From a virus: a stretch of 64,000 nt of DNA. Positions 32,860 through 41,450 of this stretch are shown piece after piece. The translations under genes and the position numbers were made by a program. Location of the stretch: IMG/VR virus record IMGVR_UViG_3300027365_000010, positions 28,454 through 92,453 of that record. The stretch is one strand, 5' to 3'. The notes beneath the pieces are model-generated. The model did no database searches, had not been told where the DNA came from, and saw only the letters and a program-made list of their open reading frames with translations. Each line of letters starts with the position of its first letter. Position 1 is the stretch's first letter.

Positions 32860-33183
32860 ATGCAACACGTACAATCATTTGCAGGTACTGTACTGAGCAA
32901 GAAAAATTTCAAAGAACTACGCGATCAAGTAACCGAACAAGTTCTGGTCGAAATTCTCTCCCCATCAAAAGGGAAATATTTCGTTACACCAGAACAATAT
33001 GTGAAGCGCTTCAATGCACCTCATAAACAAGTGACACGTGTCCTTCAATATTTGGTAAGAGATGGTATTCTCATGCCTGAATATCGAACACAACTGGAAT
33101 CTGGTCGTGAACAGAGCTATTTCTATTTCAAAGCTTCTAAAATTGAGGCTGAGAGCTACGCACGAAAGTTTTTCAACATTTAA
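32860..33183 (+). CDS. Winged-helix DNA-binding protein (107 aa)
   Basis: VTPEQYVKRFNAPHKQVTRVLQYLVRDGILMPEY is a helix-turn-helix followed by a wing (~residues 42-78): turn at FNAPHKQ, recognition helix VTRVLQYL. Gene flanked by a consensus promoter and a terminator, so it is a stand-alone, probably early regulator. Two 10-bp palindromes just upstream could be its own operator; inference. CGGAGGG precedes the ATG. Confidence 0.7.
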   Translation: MQHVQSFAGTVLSKKNFKELRDQVTEQVLVEILSPSKGKYFVTPEQYVKRFNAPHKQVTRVLQYLVRDGILMPEYRTQLESGREQSYFYFKASKIEAESYARKFFNI

Positions 33184-33184
33184 A

Positions 33185-33204
33185 AAGAGGGCTTAAGCCC
33201 TCTT
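33185..33204. terminator. Bidirectional terminator
   Basis: Perfect palindrome AAGAGGGC-TTAA-GCCCTCTT flanked by A- and T-rich sequence, between convergent genes. Confidence 0.75.
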
Positions 33205-34348
33205 AAATAGATTTTGTTAATTTCAGATAGTTACGGTAGTTACCTAAAGACCTCATCACATCTTTGTCATAACCAAATTTTTTATCTAAATAAGCAATAC
33301 AGTTATGAACTATGATAAAATTGTGACTAGATTCTTTATTGCTATTCCCATTCGTTTTAAATATGAATTTAATATAATCTTCAGTAAGCATTTCGGAGAC
33401 ATCTATTCCCATAACTTCATAATAATACACGATGGAAAGTCCAACATGATATTGGCATGAAAATGTTTGGGCTTCCGTTGGTTTAGTAGTGGAACTTGAA
33501 TCCATATGTTTTTGAATCATGAACATTGAATGGATATCAATAGCCGCGTACTCTTTTGTAATGAATTCATTGATTTCTTCAATCATATCGTTATATGATG
33601 TGGTTTTATGCGTCATTGCCTCGACGCAGTTTGGATTTACTATTGAATAGTTGTCACATACATTCCTGTAATTGAATTTTTTCTGATACTTGCTTACATC
33701 TTCACCATTATCTTTTTGCTCGAACATGGAATGATGCACAGGTGCGTCCCCCCATGCTATAGGAATATTATCTAAAATATTCAAGAGATATGGAACGTTG
33801 TTATCAACCATATATTTCAAAGCATTATTCGTAAACACTTTAGCTTTGTTGATCAGTGTAAATCTTTCGGTTCTATCGATAGTTGTTATCGAAAATGCAT
33901 TTTTTATATCAATAGTAAATCCTAGAATGGCATATGTCAGGTAGTTAATGTTAACATGGTATTTTTGTAAGAAAATATATTGAACTTTAGAGGATATAAT
34001 CTGACTATACCGCTTCGATATAGATATAAAAGCTTCAGTAGCTGCGTCTTGAATGTGCTGTTCAGTTATGTTTTTGGAAATGTCATCATCGCGAAGAGAA
34101 AGAACCAGAAGCAGAACGTAATACATTTCTGGTATACGATTACGAAAATATGTCATATGATCTTGGATAAAATTTCTAACACTTGGATCTGCATCGGTAC
34201 CAGATAACATTGCATCACTAATAGACGATAAGATTGCACGGTATTCACGCGCAATAACCGAATGTCGGTTCATAGGATCGAGACATTGCACTAAGTTATC
34301 AATTCTCTGCGACAGTTTTGAATTAAATGTAGGTGTGATCTTACTCAT
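33203..34348 (-). CDS. Hypothetical protein (381 aa)
   Basis: Largely helical soluble protein (MSKITPTFNSKLSQRI...). The start at 34348 overlaps the preceding gene stop by 8 bases, indicating coupling; a longer upstream frame is not supported. No catalytic motif recognised. It lies opposite the nucleotide kinase/sheath block. Confidence 0.6.
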   Translation of the reverse strand: MSKITPTFNSKLSQRIDNLVQCLDPMNRHSVIAREYRAILSSISDAMLSGTDADPSVRNFIQDHMTYFRNRIPEMYYVLLLVLSLRDDDISKNITEQHIQDAATEAFISISKRYSQIISSKVQYIFLQKYHVNINYLTYAILGFTIDIKNAFSITTIDRTERFTLINKAKVFTNNALKYMVDNNVPYLLNILDNIPIAWGDAPVHHSMFEQKDNGEDVSKYQKKFNYRNVCDNYSIVNPNCVEAMTHKTTSYNDMIEEINEFITKEYAAIDIHSMFMIQKHMDSSSTTKPTEAQTFSCQYHVGLSIVYYYEVMGIDVSEMLTEDYIKFIFKTNGNSNKESSHNFIIVHNCIAYLDKKFGYDKDVMRSLGNYRNYLKLTKSI

Positions 34349-34901
34349 CGTCGTCCTCAACAACTTTAATTTCGGATACGAACCCTGCAAATTCAATACC
34401 GTCAGAAGACTTTGCTATAATGTATGGGCGCTCAAGACCTTGGAAATCTCTACACACTTCGACTGTATAAACATACGGAACACGTTTAACATCAACTTCT
34501 GATACAATCCTCACAGCATCACCATTAAGTACATTATCGTATTCACTAAACAATTTATGGACAATGTTAGACGCAAGTGAGTTAACGTTGTCGAAGGAAT
34601 TGCGCACGGTGATGAAGTCTTCATCGTTTTCGTTACGATAATATTCAATATAACGTTCTGACTCTGGAATAGTGAAATTCATATAATCTTCCATTGTTCT
34701 CGGTCGTTCTTCTGGGATGAGAGTTTCTTTATACCGATCACTGCAAAGATTATAAAAGAGGTTTCGTGGCATTTTTACGGACTGCCCAAAATGTTCACAG
34801 AAGAATTCACAAATGTTGCTTACTATTGCACTGTCTTTCAGGTAGATATTAACTACTGAATTACCCGATTGGTTCTTTACAATAATATATCCCGGTGTCA
34901 T
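34341..34901 (-). CDS. Hypothetical protein (186 aa)
   Basis: Begins MTPGYIIVKNQSGNSVVNIYL, with several strand segments and an acidic end (VVEDDDE). AAGGGAG precedes the ATG. Coupled to the 381-aa gene. No family recognised. Confidence 0.6.
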   Translation of the reverse strand: MTPGYIIVKNQSGNSVVNIYLKDSAIVSNICEFFCEHFGQSVKMPRNLFYNLCSDRYKETLIPEERPRTMEDYMNFTIPESERYIEYYRNENDEDFITVRNSFDNVNSLASNIVHKLFSEYDNVLNGDAVRIVSEVDVKRVPYVYTVEVCRDFQGLERPYIIAKSSDGIEFAGFVSEIKVVEDDDE

Positions 34902-34964
34902 GTGTTGTCTCCCTTGACGGATAATAGTTTTATGATAAAGTTTTAATTTTGGAGAATAACAACA

Positions 34965-35594
34965 ATGAATAACAAAAAAATTGTCGGCCTTATGGGCTTT
35001 AAAGGCAGCGGTAAAGACACTGTTGCTAATATCCTATCTGAATACGATTACTCAATTCTATCATACGCTGAAACACTAAAGCAATGCCTATGTGTAATTT
35101 TTGGATGGGAAATGGAAATGATCAATGGTCATACGCCCGAGTCACGTAAATGGCGTGATGATGTAGATCACTGGTGGGCAGAGAAGTTAGGCATTCCTAA
35201 TTTTACTCCCAGAATGGCTATGACTATGATTGGTACTGATTTATTCAGAAAACATTTTGATGAAAATATCTGGGTTTATTCCCTTGTAAACAAAATTAAT
35301 AGTATCAAGGGTAATGTGGTCGTTACTGATATTCGATTCCCTAATGAATATCACTACATAAATTCTATGCCCAACTCATCCATATTTCGCGTAAGACGAT
35401 TCAGACCAGAATGGGAAAATACTGGTATTAAAGCGGCATACGGTGACCAAGATGCAATTCAAACCCTGAACGCAATGAACATCCACGAATCCGAATGGGC
35501 ATGGCTCTCGTGCGATTATAAATGTGAGATTAAGAATGTAGGTAGCTTTTCTGATTTAGCGGTAAATGTTGAACAAACGATTATTAAATGCTGA
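34965..35594 (+). CDS. 1: Deoxynucleoside monophosphate kinase, T4 gp1-like
   Basis: 209 residues. GLMGFKGSGKDTVANIL is the P-loop (~residues 8-24). FGWEMEMINGHTPESRKWRDDVDHWWAEKLGIP, then MTMIGTDLFRKHFDENIWV and VVTDIRFPNEYHYI follow the gp1 family in order. It phosphorylates dNMPs, including modified ones in T4, to feed the dNTP pool. AATTTTGGAG precedes the ATG. Next gene is the sheath, under its own late promoter. Confidence 0.85.
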   Translation: MNNKKIVGLMGFKGSGKDTVANILSEYDYSILSYAETLKQCLCVIFGWEMEMINGHTPESRKWRDDVDHWWAEKLGIPNFTPRMAMTMIGTDLFRKHFDENIWVYSLVNKINSIKGNVVVTDIRFPNEYHYINSMPNSSIFRVRRFRPEWENTGIKAAYGDQDAIQTLNAMNIHESEWAWLSCDYKCEIKNVGSFSDLAVNVEQTIIKC

Positions 35595-35619
35595 AGAATA
35601 TATTCATAATTTCATTACC

Positions 35620-35627
35620 TATAAATA
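35620..35627 (+). promoter_or_regulatory. T4-like late promoter
   Basis: Exact TATAAATA, 53 bases before the sheath start; AAGGAG follows at proper distance from the ATG. Confidence 0.75.
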
Positions 35628-35680
35628 ACTATATAAAGATTTTTAACTGAATATATTCAAAAACAAGGAGAATTATTTCA

Positions 35681-38548
35681 ATGGCTACTTTACAATCTCC
35701 GGGTGTTAGCGTAACCGTAGTAGATGACTCTATTTACGCTCCTTCTGGAAGCGGTACGGTTCCTCTTATCGTAACAGCAACCCGACAAAATAAACTTAAT
35801 GAACAAGGTGAGATTGCTTCTGGTACTCTTCCTGAAATGGGTGATACCCTAACACTAGTTACTAGCCGTAATGACTTAGTAACACGTTTCGGTAAGCCAC
35901 AGTTCAAGGTTAATAACGGCACTGTAATTCATGGTGATGAAACTAATGAATATGGTCTACATGCCGCATGGCGTGTTCTAAACCAGACCAATCAAGCGTA
36001 CATTCTTAATGCTAATATCGATTTGGAACAACTAGAACCTAGTATCACTGAGCCAACAAAACCAGTCGCTGGTGGTACTCATTGGTTTGATATTTCCCGT
36101 TCCAACTTCGGTCTGTTTATGTGGAATACCACAACTACTGCATGGGAAGAAGTGAACGTTGACATTATCAACTCTATGGAAAGTGTACAACAAGTTAACG
36201 GTGTAGCACAACCTAAAGATACCATCGGTGTTAATGGTGATTTTGCTGCCGTAACTGTACAAACACCAATTGTTGTATATGAAAAGGTTGGTGGTACTTG
36301 GATTATGCTAGGTGCTGAGTCTGGTACCACTCGCGACTTCCAATTTGCGCCACATACACGTGTTCCTGCTCGTCGAGCTGATGGTACTAGTTCACTTGAA
36401 GAAGGCGACCTGTTCATTAAAACTACTGTACCACGTAACGGTGCGTATTTCGACGTTAGTTCTTATAATGCTGATTCTGGTCAGTTCGTGACTAAAGAAG
36501 TTCCGTTCTACATGACTAACGATGATGCAACTCGTTATTATGATGGTATCGGTGAATTGAACGAAGGTCAGGTTTATGCACAGATTGATAATGACAGTAC
36601 TCTAAACCCGGATTATAACTATAATCCTGCAACTCCTAAAGCGTCTGACGGCGTAGGTGTGTTCACCTTGAAACGCTTCAACGGTCAAGGTAATACAGTA
36701 GCATTAAGCAATAAAGACGTTGCTGATTTCGATATATCTACACAGTCTTATAATTTCATTATTAATGATGTTACTATTACAATTGACGCATCTATGCAAA
36801 ATGCAGCTTCTACTGATCCAGATAAGGTAACTGTTGAAGAAATTGTAATTGCACTACAATCCGATCCTGATCTACAAGCGGCAAACATCCGCACTGAACT
36901 GGCTGGTAAGAAAATTCGCCTTATCAACACAAAAGGCTATGATATTGTAGTCAAAAACGGTGGCGATTATGCAGCAACCGACCCTAATAACATCTTACCT
37001 CAACTAGGTTTTGCTAAAAACGCTGGTGCTGGTCAGTCTGCTTATCACCGCACTTCTAACTGGGAAGTTCTAGAGTATGTTGCTTCTGGTACCGAACCGA
37101 CTGCTGAACCAGATGTTAATACCCTTTGGTATAACACTGACCTTCGTGCAGAACTTCTAGAAGCTTACTTCGATGAAGCTAACGGTGAAATGGTATGGCG
37201 TCCATATGCGTGGTCTGAAGATGTTAATGAAATGCTAAACCATAAGCTTTCTATACGCTCTTCTATGCCGGAATCACCAAGCGAAGGCGATGTATGGCTA
37301 GATAGCAACGATCAAGACAACTATCCAGCACTGTATAAGCGCATCAATAACCAATGGATGCTTCTTGATAATACCGATCAGGTGACCAACATGGGTGTTG
37401 TATTTGGTAATTATCATTATGATGCACCTTACGATGACGAAGGTAATGCACGTCCTGAAGGACCAAGTGATACTGTAAGTAACATCGTTCCAAATCCACA
37501 AGAGTATCCTGAAGGTATTCTGTTCTTTAACATGGACTACTCTACAAATAATGTTAAAGAATATCAAGGAAATGGTGAATGGGTATCCGTATCTGGTAAT
37601 CGCCCAGACGGCTCTCCATACATGGGACGTAAAGCACAGCGTCAGATGGTTGTTAAAGCATTGAAGCGTGCTGTGATAAATTCTAACGAAGCTCGTGCCC
37701 GTGATAAGTACTTCAACCTTATCTCTGCACCGGGTTATGTGGAACTGCTACCAGAACTAAACAGCCTAAATGTTGCTAAGAAACAGACTGCCTTTGTTGT
37801 AGGTTCTTCCCCAATGCGCCTGAAAGCGTTTGCTAATGATGTCGAAACTTGGGCAAGTAATCAAAATGGTGCATTCCAAGACGGTGAAGAAGGTCTGGTA
37901 ACATATAACAATATGTCTGCATGTTGGGCATTTGCTGGTCTACAGTCAGATGCTGATGGTAACCTAGTATCTGTTCCGTCTGATGTCATGGCACTTGATG
38001 TACTGATTCAAAATGACCGTATAGCATATCCTTGGTATGCACCTGCTGGTGATACCCGTGGCTTAGTTCCGGCAACCTCAGCAATCGGTTATGTTGAAAA
38101 CTCCGAGTTCAAAGTGGCTCAAATCGAAGACGGTGTACTTGATGTTCTTTACAACAATAACATCAACCCAATCGTTAACATGGATGGTGGAATTAAAACG
38201 TGGGGTCAAAAAACCCTTACTAATGTAAGCTCTGCAATGGATCGTATCAACGTATCTCGTCTGACTGCATACTTACGTTATATGCTTGACCGTATCACTC
38301 GTCCGTTCATATTTGAACAGAACGATTCTCAAACACGTCAAGCAGTTGTCAATGTGGTTGAAAAGTTCCTAGCCGATATTGTACAGAAGCGTGGTATATC
38401 CGACTTTTTGGTAAGATGTGATGAGAGTAATAACACGCCTGCACGTATAGACCGCAACGAGCTATGGGTTGATATCGCTATTGTGCCGACTCGCAGCGTG
38501 GAATTTTTGTACATCCCTGTACGTCTATTGAACACTGGTGAACTATAA
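35681..38548 (+). CDS. 18: Contractile tail sheath protein, T4 gp18-like (955 aa)
   Basis: The N-terminus MATLQSPGVSVTVVDDS and the C-terminal third (RYMLDRITRPFIFEQNDSQTRQAV, FLADIVQKRGISDFLVRCDESNN, IAIVPTRSVEFLYIPVRLL) are diagnostic of T4-type sheath. WYAPAGDTRG and GVLDVLYNNNINPI belong to the conserved core. At 955 residues it exceeds T4 gp18 (659). The extra ~300 residues sit in the middle and contain repeated LWYNT/WLDS-type modules (DVNTLWYNTDL, GDVWLDSNDQ, THWFDISRS), probably surface domains. Late promoter upstream and a strong terminator downstream. Confidence 0.92.
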   Translation: MATLQSPGVSVTVVDDSIYAPSGSGTVPLIVTATRQNKLNEQGEIASGTLPEMGDTLTLVTSRNDLVTRFGKPQFKVNNGTVIHGDETNEYGLHAAWRVLNQTNQAYILNANIDLEQLEPSITEPTKPVAGGTHWFDISRSNFGLFMWNTTTTAWEEVNVDIINSMESVQQVNGVAQPKDTIGVNGDFAAVTVQTPIVVYEKVGGTWIMLGAESGTTRDFQFAPHTRVPARRADGTSSLEEGDLFIKTTVPRNGAYFDVSSYNADSGQFVTKEVPFYMTNDDATRYYDGIGELNEGQVYAQIDNDSTLNPDYNYNPATPKASDGVGVFTLKRFNGQGNTVALSNKDVADFDISTQSYNFIINDVTITIDASMQNAASTDPDKVTVEEIVIALQSDPDLQAANIRTELAGKKIRLINTKGYDIVVKNGGDYAATDPNNILPQLGFAKNAGAGQSAYHRTSNWEVLEYVASGTEPTAEPDVNTLWYNTDLRAELLEAYFDEANGEMVWRPYAWSEDVNEMLNHKLSIRSSMPESPSEGDVWLDSNDQDNYPALYKRINNQWMLLDNTDQVTNMGVVFGNYHYDAPYDDEGNARPEGPSDTVSNIVPNPQEYPEGILFFNMDYSTNNVKEYQGNGEWVSVSGNRPDGSPYMGRKAQRQMVVKALKRAVINSNEARARDKYFNLISAPGYVELLPELNSLNVAKKQTAFVVGSSPMRLKAFANDVETWASNQNGAFQDGEEGLVTYNNMSACWAFAGLQSDADGNLVSVPSDVMALDVLIQNDRIAYPWYAPAGDTRGLVPATSAIGYVENSEFKVAQIEDGVLDVLYNNNINPIVNMDGGIKTWGQKTLTNVSSAMDRINVSRLTAYLRYMLDRITRPFIFEQNDSQTRQAVVNVVEKFLADIVQKRGISDFLVRCDESNNTPARIDRNELWVDIAIVPTRSVEFLYIPVRLLNTGEL

Positions 38549-38572
38549 CACTTAGTTAAAAGTAGAAAAACA

Positions 38573-38596
38573 AAAGAAGCCTTCGGGCTTCTTTTT
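38573..38596 (+). terminator. Rho-independent terminator (UUCG loop)
   Basis: 8-bp stem AAGAAGCC / GGCTTCTT with a TTCG tetraloop and a T-run; ends the sheath transcript. Confidence 0.92.
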
Positions 38597-39198
38597 TATT
38601 TTTTAAGACGATTAAACTCAAATTCAGATATGTTCTTAAGCATACCATTACAGTCATATCCAGATTCTACATAACCACTTATATGCGTAACCAAATTCTT
38701 CATAGGCTTCATCGCATGAAGATATTCAAAATCCTCTACTAGTGAATCAAACACTTCGTATTGTTGTGGCCTGAATTCTCTAGCCATCTGTTTCATAAAC
38801 AAATCCAATCCTACTATATTGAAATCACTAGGCATTAACGCTTTAGGATCGTGAAACCCATGAGGATATGTAACTAGTGTAGAACGGTCAATACCAAGAT
38901 CATATCCCTCATTTATAAACAATTGCTCATAAACCTTTTCTGTAAGCTGTATAAAGTATGGAATTCTAATCAACGTGTATCCCATATCTTTATAAAGAGA
39001 ATGTTTTTCTTTATCCCTTATCTGTGTTTTAGTGTTATCGTAATGATGATATCCGTCAAACTCTATGATGAGCATCAGATCATCGCATTTAAAATCAGGT
39101 CTGTATTGAATTCCTTTACAAAGCTGTTTATTATGAATAAAAGTGTATTCAGAGGTATCAAGAATTTCGTTAAGCTTTGATTCTGTTAAGTAAGACAT
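38596..39198 (-). CDS. DUF559/Vsr-like endonuclease
   Basis: 200 residues. YRPDFKCDDLMLIIEFDGYHHY, DKEKHSLYKDMGYTLIRIPYF is the PD-(D/E)XK-like pattern (D ... E-x-D ... basic) of DUF559/Vsr-type nucleases, often free-standing homing or repair enzymes in phages. The C-terminal ~90 residues may bind DNA. A Vsr-like homing endonuclease family has been linked to fractured split-intein genes, but this one is 25 kb from the terminase fragment. Own minus-strand promoter. Confidence 0.72.
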   Translation of the reverse strand: MSYLTESKLNEILDTSEYTFIHNKQLCKGIQYRPDFKCDDLMLIIEFDGYHHYDNTKTQIRDKEKHSLYKDMGYTLIRIPYFIQLTEKVYEQLFINEGYDLGIDRSTLVTYPHGFHDPKALMPSDFNIVGLDLFMKQMAREFRPQQYEVFDSLVEDFEYLHAMKPMKNLVTHISGYVESGYDCNGMLKNISEFEFNRLKK

Positions 39199-39221
39199 TT
39201 TTATCTCCTATATTTTATGCA

Positions 39222-39250
39222 AACATAAACTATTGAAGAGTGTATGTCAA
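39222..39250 (-). promoter_or_regulatory. Sigma70-type promoter
   Basis: Minus strand: TTGACA (39245-39250), 17-base spacer, TATGTT (39222-39227); reads into the endonuclease gene. Confidence 0.6.
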
Positions 39251-39268
39251 CAATTATTTGGTTAATTA

Positions 39269-39296
39269 TTGACAAGATGATAATGTATGATATATG
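39269..39296 (+). promoter_or_regulatory. Probable sigma70-type promoter, divergent
   Basis: TTGACA (39269-39274) with a TATATG-type -10 about 16 bases on; reads into the 118-aa gene. The -10 is weak. Confidence 0.45.
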
Positions 39297-39338
39297 TATT
39301 TTCTGGATATTAAATAGAGCAAAAATAAGGAAATTAAA

Positions 39339-39695
39339 ATGTTTGAATATGATAAGTTAATTAAAGAAGAAATAGAAGTTCCTAGAAGTGATGATATACC
39401 TAATATTTGCTTAGAGAAAATAAACAACCTTTACCCAAAAAAATCTAGAGAATGGTATTTGGATGATGATGGTAATAACGTTTATAGAGTTAATGGTGTA
39501 TTTATATACTCGTCGGCAACTGGTAGGTCAGAATCTATTGATAAAAAATGCTATGAACATAATAAAAGTATTTCAGATGAGTTAGGAAAGGTTTACGTAA
39601 CTCTTGCTGGTGAAATGATGGAAGCAAACTGTGGGAATGACAATCCTAGTGATATTACAAGGATAAATCCTTTCTATGGCTATTCGTGGTATTAA
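39339..39695 (+). CDS. Hypothetical protein (118 aa)
   Basis: Soluble protein (MFEYDKLIKEEIEVPRSDDIPNICLEKINNLYPKK is its start in pieces) with REWYLDDDGNNVYRVNGVFIYSS. AAGGAAA upstream. It is followed by a decayed copy of the zinc-finger-like gene seen intact after 40042-40425, suggesting the segment was duplicated. Function unknown. Confidence 0.55.
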   Translation: MFEYDKLIKEEIEVPRSDDIPNICLEKINNLYPKKSREWYLDDDGNNVYRVNGVFIYSSATGRSESIDKKCYEHNKSISDELGKVYVTLAGEMMEANCGNDNPSDITRINPFYGYSWY

Positions 39696-39701
39696 TGATA
39701 C

Positions 39702-39780
39702 CTATGTTTTGTCACATTTTTCATCAACGTATTCCACTAAGCCAGATAAGATAACATATGAAACACAGGACTCAAATATC
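39702..39780 (+). pseudogene. Decayed duplicate of the zinc-finger-like gene at 40425
   Basis: The frame starting MFCHIFHQRIPLS stops after about 19 codons, but its DNA tracks the start of the gene at 40425 (VFCHICFTQIPLSKTREH): shared GTTTTG-CA-ATTT, then ATTCCACTAAG--AGA-AAG--AACAT. The second zinc cysteine and the reading frame are lost here. Interpreted as a remnant of a local duplication. Confidence 0.5.
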
Positions 39781-39797
39781 CTGAGCAAGGTATATTG

Positions 39798-39805
39798 TAT
39801 AAATA
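39798..39805 (+). promoter_or_regulatory. T4-like late promoter
   Basis: Exact TATAAATA, 38 bases before the 70-aa gene. Confidence 0.55.
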
Positions 39806-39842
39806 TACGTAGTATGATATAGTTGTATTATAGGAGAATATT

Positions 39843-40055
39843 ATGGCAATGTTAGAGTATTACACAAAAGAAGAATATAAGTTTGAAGATGGTCTTCGAT
39901 ATGTGAAAAATCCGAAAGATGGCATTTGGTACTTAGACCTCATGCATGAACCCACCCTAAAGGAATATGAAAAATCAAATAATACTTCTGGTAGTGATGA
40001 AGTTGTAGCTAGTGGTATTGACGAGGTTTTAAAGGTTTTTGATGAAAATAGATGA
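39843..40055 (+). CDS. Hypothetical protein (70 aa)
   Basis: Acidic soluble protein (MAMLEYYTKEEYKFEDGLRY...), with GGAGAA upstream. It overlaps the next gene by 14 bases. No family recognised. Confidence 0.55.
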   Translation: MAMLEYYTKEEYKFEDGLRYVKNPKDGIWYLDLMHEPTLKEYEKSNNTSGSDEVVASGIDEVLKVFDENR

Positions 40056-40425
40056 TATCCTTGGAGAAGAACGAAAGGTAACCAAAGGAAAGTTAGTTGA
40101 AATTAAAATGCTTAAAAGTTTTGAAGATAAGCTGAAAAATGACAAAAGGACTTCATTAAAAGACAAACTTCGAAATTCTGTTCTGAGTCTTCATAATTAC
40201 TACAACAAAAATAAACCATTAGAAGGCAAATTGAAATTAAATGATGGTAGTTCAGATAGGTATCATTATCACATTGGACATCCATTTTATGTGCGCTCTC
40301 CCAATGGATTATACAGTACTAGTAGTTGGTTTATTTTATATAAACTGGTTTACGACGAATCTAAAGACATTTTCATTGCGTTTCTTTATGATTATGATAG
40401 TCATCTTAGAGAAGGGACTTGGTAG
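40042..40425 (+). CDS. Hypothetical protein (127 aa)
   Basis: Basic N-terminal half (KRTSLKDKLRNSVLSLHNYYNKNK), then HYHIGHPFYVRSPNGLYSTSSWFILYKL, a His/aromatic-rich strand region. The start at 40042 has AAAGG upstream. Its stop overlaps the GTG start of the zinc-finger-like gene. No family recognised. Confidence 0.55.
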   Translation: MKIDDILGEERKVTKGKLVEIKMLKSFEDKLKNDKRTSLKDKLRNSVLSLHNYYNKNKPLEGKLKLNDGSSDRYHYHIGHPFYVRSPNGLYSTSSWFILYKLVYDESKDIFIAFLYDYDSHLREGTW

Positions 40426-40673
40426 TGTTTTGCCATATTTGTTTTACACAAATTCCACTAAGTAAGACAAGGGAACATGTAAGTTCTCATTGTCTAGACT
40501 CTTCCAATAAAGAAGACTTTCTAAGAGTCTATCGAAAAGTTACGGGCGTTGTTACGTTTGAGGCTAGTTTTAGACCGTCTAAAGAAAGGTTAAAAGAGAT
40601 AGCAGAAAAGGGTAGCGACCTTTTAGCCAATGCTACCCCTGAAGATTTAGATGAATGGTCTAGTTGGACTTAA
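40425..40673 (+). CDS. Small zinc-finger-like protein (82 aa)
   Basis: FCHICFTQIPLSKTREHVSSHC near the N-terminus has C-x2-C-x12-H-x3-H-C spacing, consistent with a C2H2/C2HC zinc knuckle. The rest is helical. GTG start overlaps the preceding stop, with AGAAGGGA eight bases upstream. A truncated relative lies at 39702-39780. DNA or protein binding is inferred only. Confidence 0.55.
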   Translation: MFCHICFTQIPLSKTREHVSSHCLDSSNKEDFLRVYRKVTGVVTFEASFRPSKERLKEIAEKGSDLLANATPEDLDEWSSWT

Positions 40674-40700
40674 TAGTCTTCGTTTAGAATTAGTTTTTGT

Positions 40701-41435
40701 CTATAATGTATTTAAAAATTTAATATTCTCACTATTGAATGGTATAGCAATAAAAGGAGAATCAAACCATACTTCATAGTTTCCTTTGATTGAGAATTGT
40801 GATGTTGAAGTTAAGGTAAAGTTTTCAGGGGTGAAGTAACGCTCGAATAGCCCTGCCATACCATGTTTAAATATAATAGTCTTATACTTTTTAGGAATAT
40901 AGATATCTTCTAAATAATCTTCTTTATTTTCGAGGCTGTCAAACTTTTTAAACAGTGAAAGCATATGTTTGTAAGATTTTGGGTTTTCGGTGTACATTAG
41001 TGAATCTTTAAACAAGTTGGATAGTTCATTGATTAGGATTTCGGGAGAGGTTTTTTTATTAAATGACTGCCAAAAGTCAAAATCTGGGCATACTGCTATA
41101 TCAATACCATTTTTAGGAAACACCAGATAAGTATGTCCAAAAACACTAGCATAATTTTTATTAGTAGTTGCTATTACACTTCGGTTAGGGAACTCTGACC
41201 ATGATGGGTGGTTATTAAGCCATAAAGTATAGTAATTCGCTGTATTTTTTGACCTGCGGTTTTTTATTGGATTAAGATAAAGAAATTGCCCCTTTGGAGT
41301 TGATATAGACATACCTTTATAGATGGTATAACCTTTTTTATAGTTTTTAAAAGCTTCAGAATGCGTCGTTTTTAATAATAATTCTACTTCTTTAGCTGAT
41401 ATCCCAGTAGTATTTTTTAAATCTTCGATAAGCAT
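40701..41435 (-). CDS. ADP-ribosyltransferase-like phage protein (paralogue B)
   Basis: 244 residues. YTIYKGMSI, RSKNTANYYTLWLNNHPSW, NRSVIATTNKNYASVFGHTYLVFPKNG and a C-terminal GNYEVWFDSPFIAIP strand follow the same block order as 17457-18143 and 47199-47993. The ASxxG and E-containing strand could be the S and E of an R-S-E transferase fold, but the first block has Lys-Gly where Arg is expected, so activity is doubtful. Ends near the convergent zinc-finger-like gene. Confidence 0.45.
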   Translation of the reverse strand: MLIEDLKNTTGISAKEVELLLKTTHSEAFKNYKKGYTIYKGMSISTPKGQFLYLNPIKNRRSKNTANYYTLWLNNHPSWSEFPNRSVIATTNKNYASVFGHTYLVFPKNGIDIAVCPDFDFWQSFNKKTSPEILINELSNLFKDSLMYTENPKSYKHMLSLFKKFDSLENKEDYLEDIYIPKKYKTIIFKHGMAGLFERYFTPENFTLTSTSQFSIKGNYEVWFDSPFIAIPFNSENIKFLNTL

Positions 41436-41450
41436 TTAGTCACCTTAATA

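Noticed and set aside
38596-39198. Vsr-like nuclease as the homing enzyme for the terminase split intein
   Set aside because: Homing nucleases for fractured genes normally sit between the gene fragments. This one is 25 kb away with its own promoter, and no terminase piece adjoins it, so linkage is not claimed.
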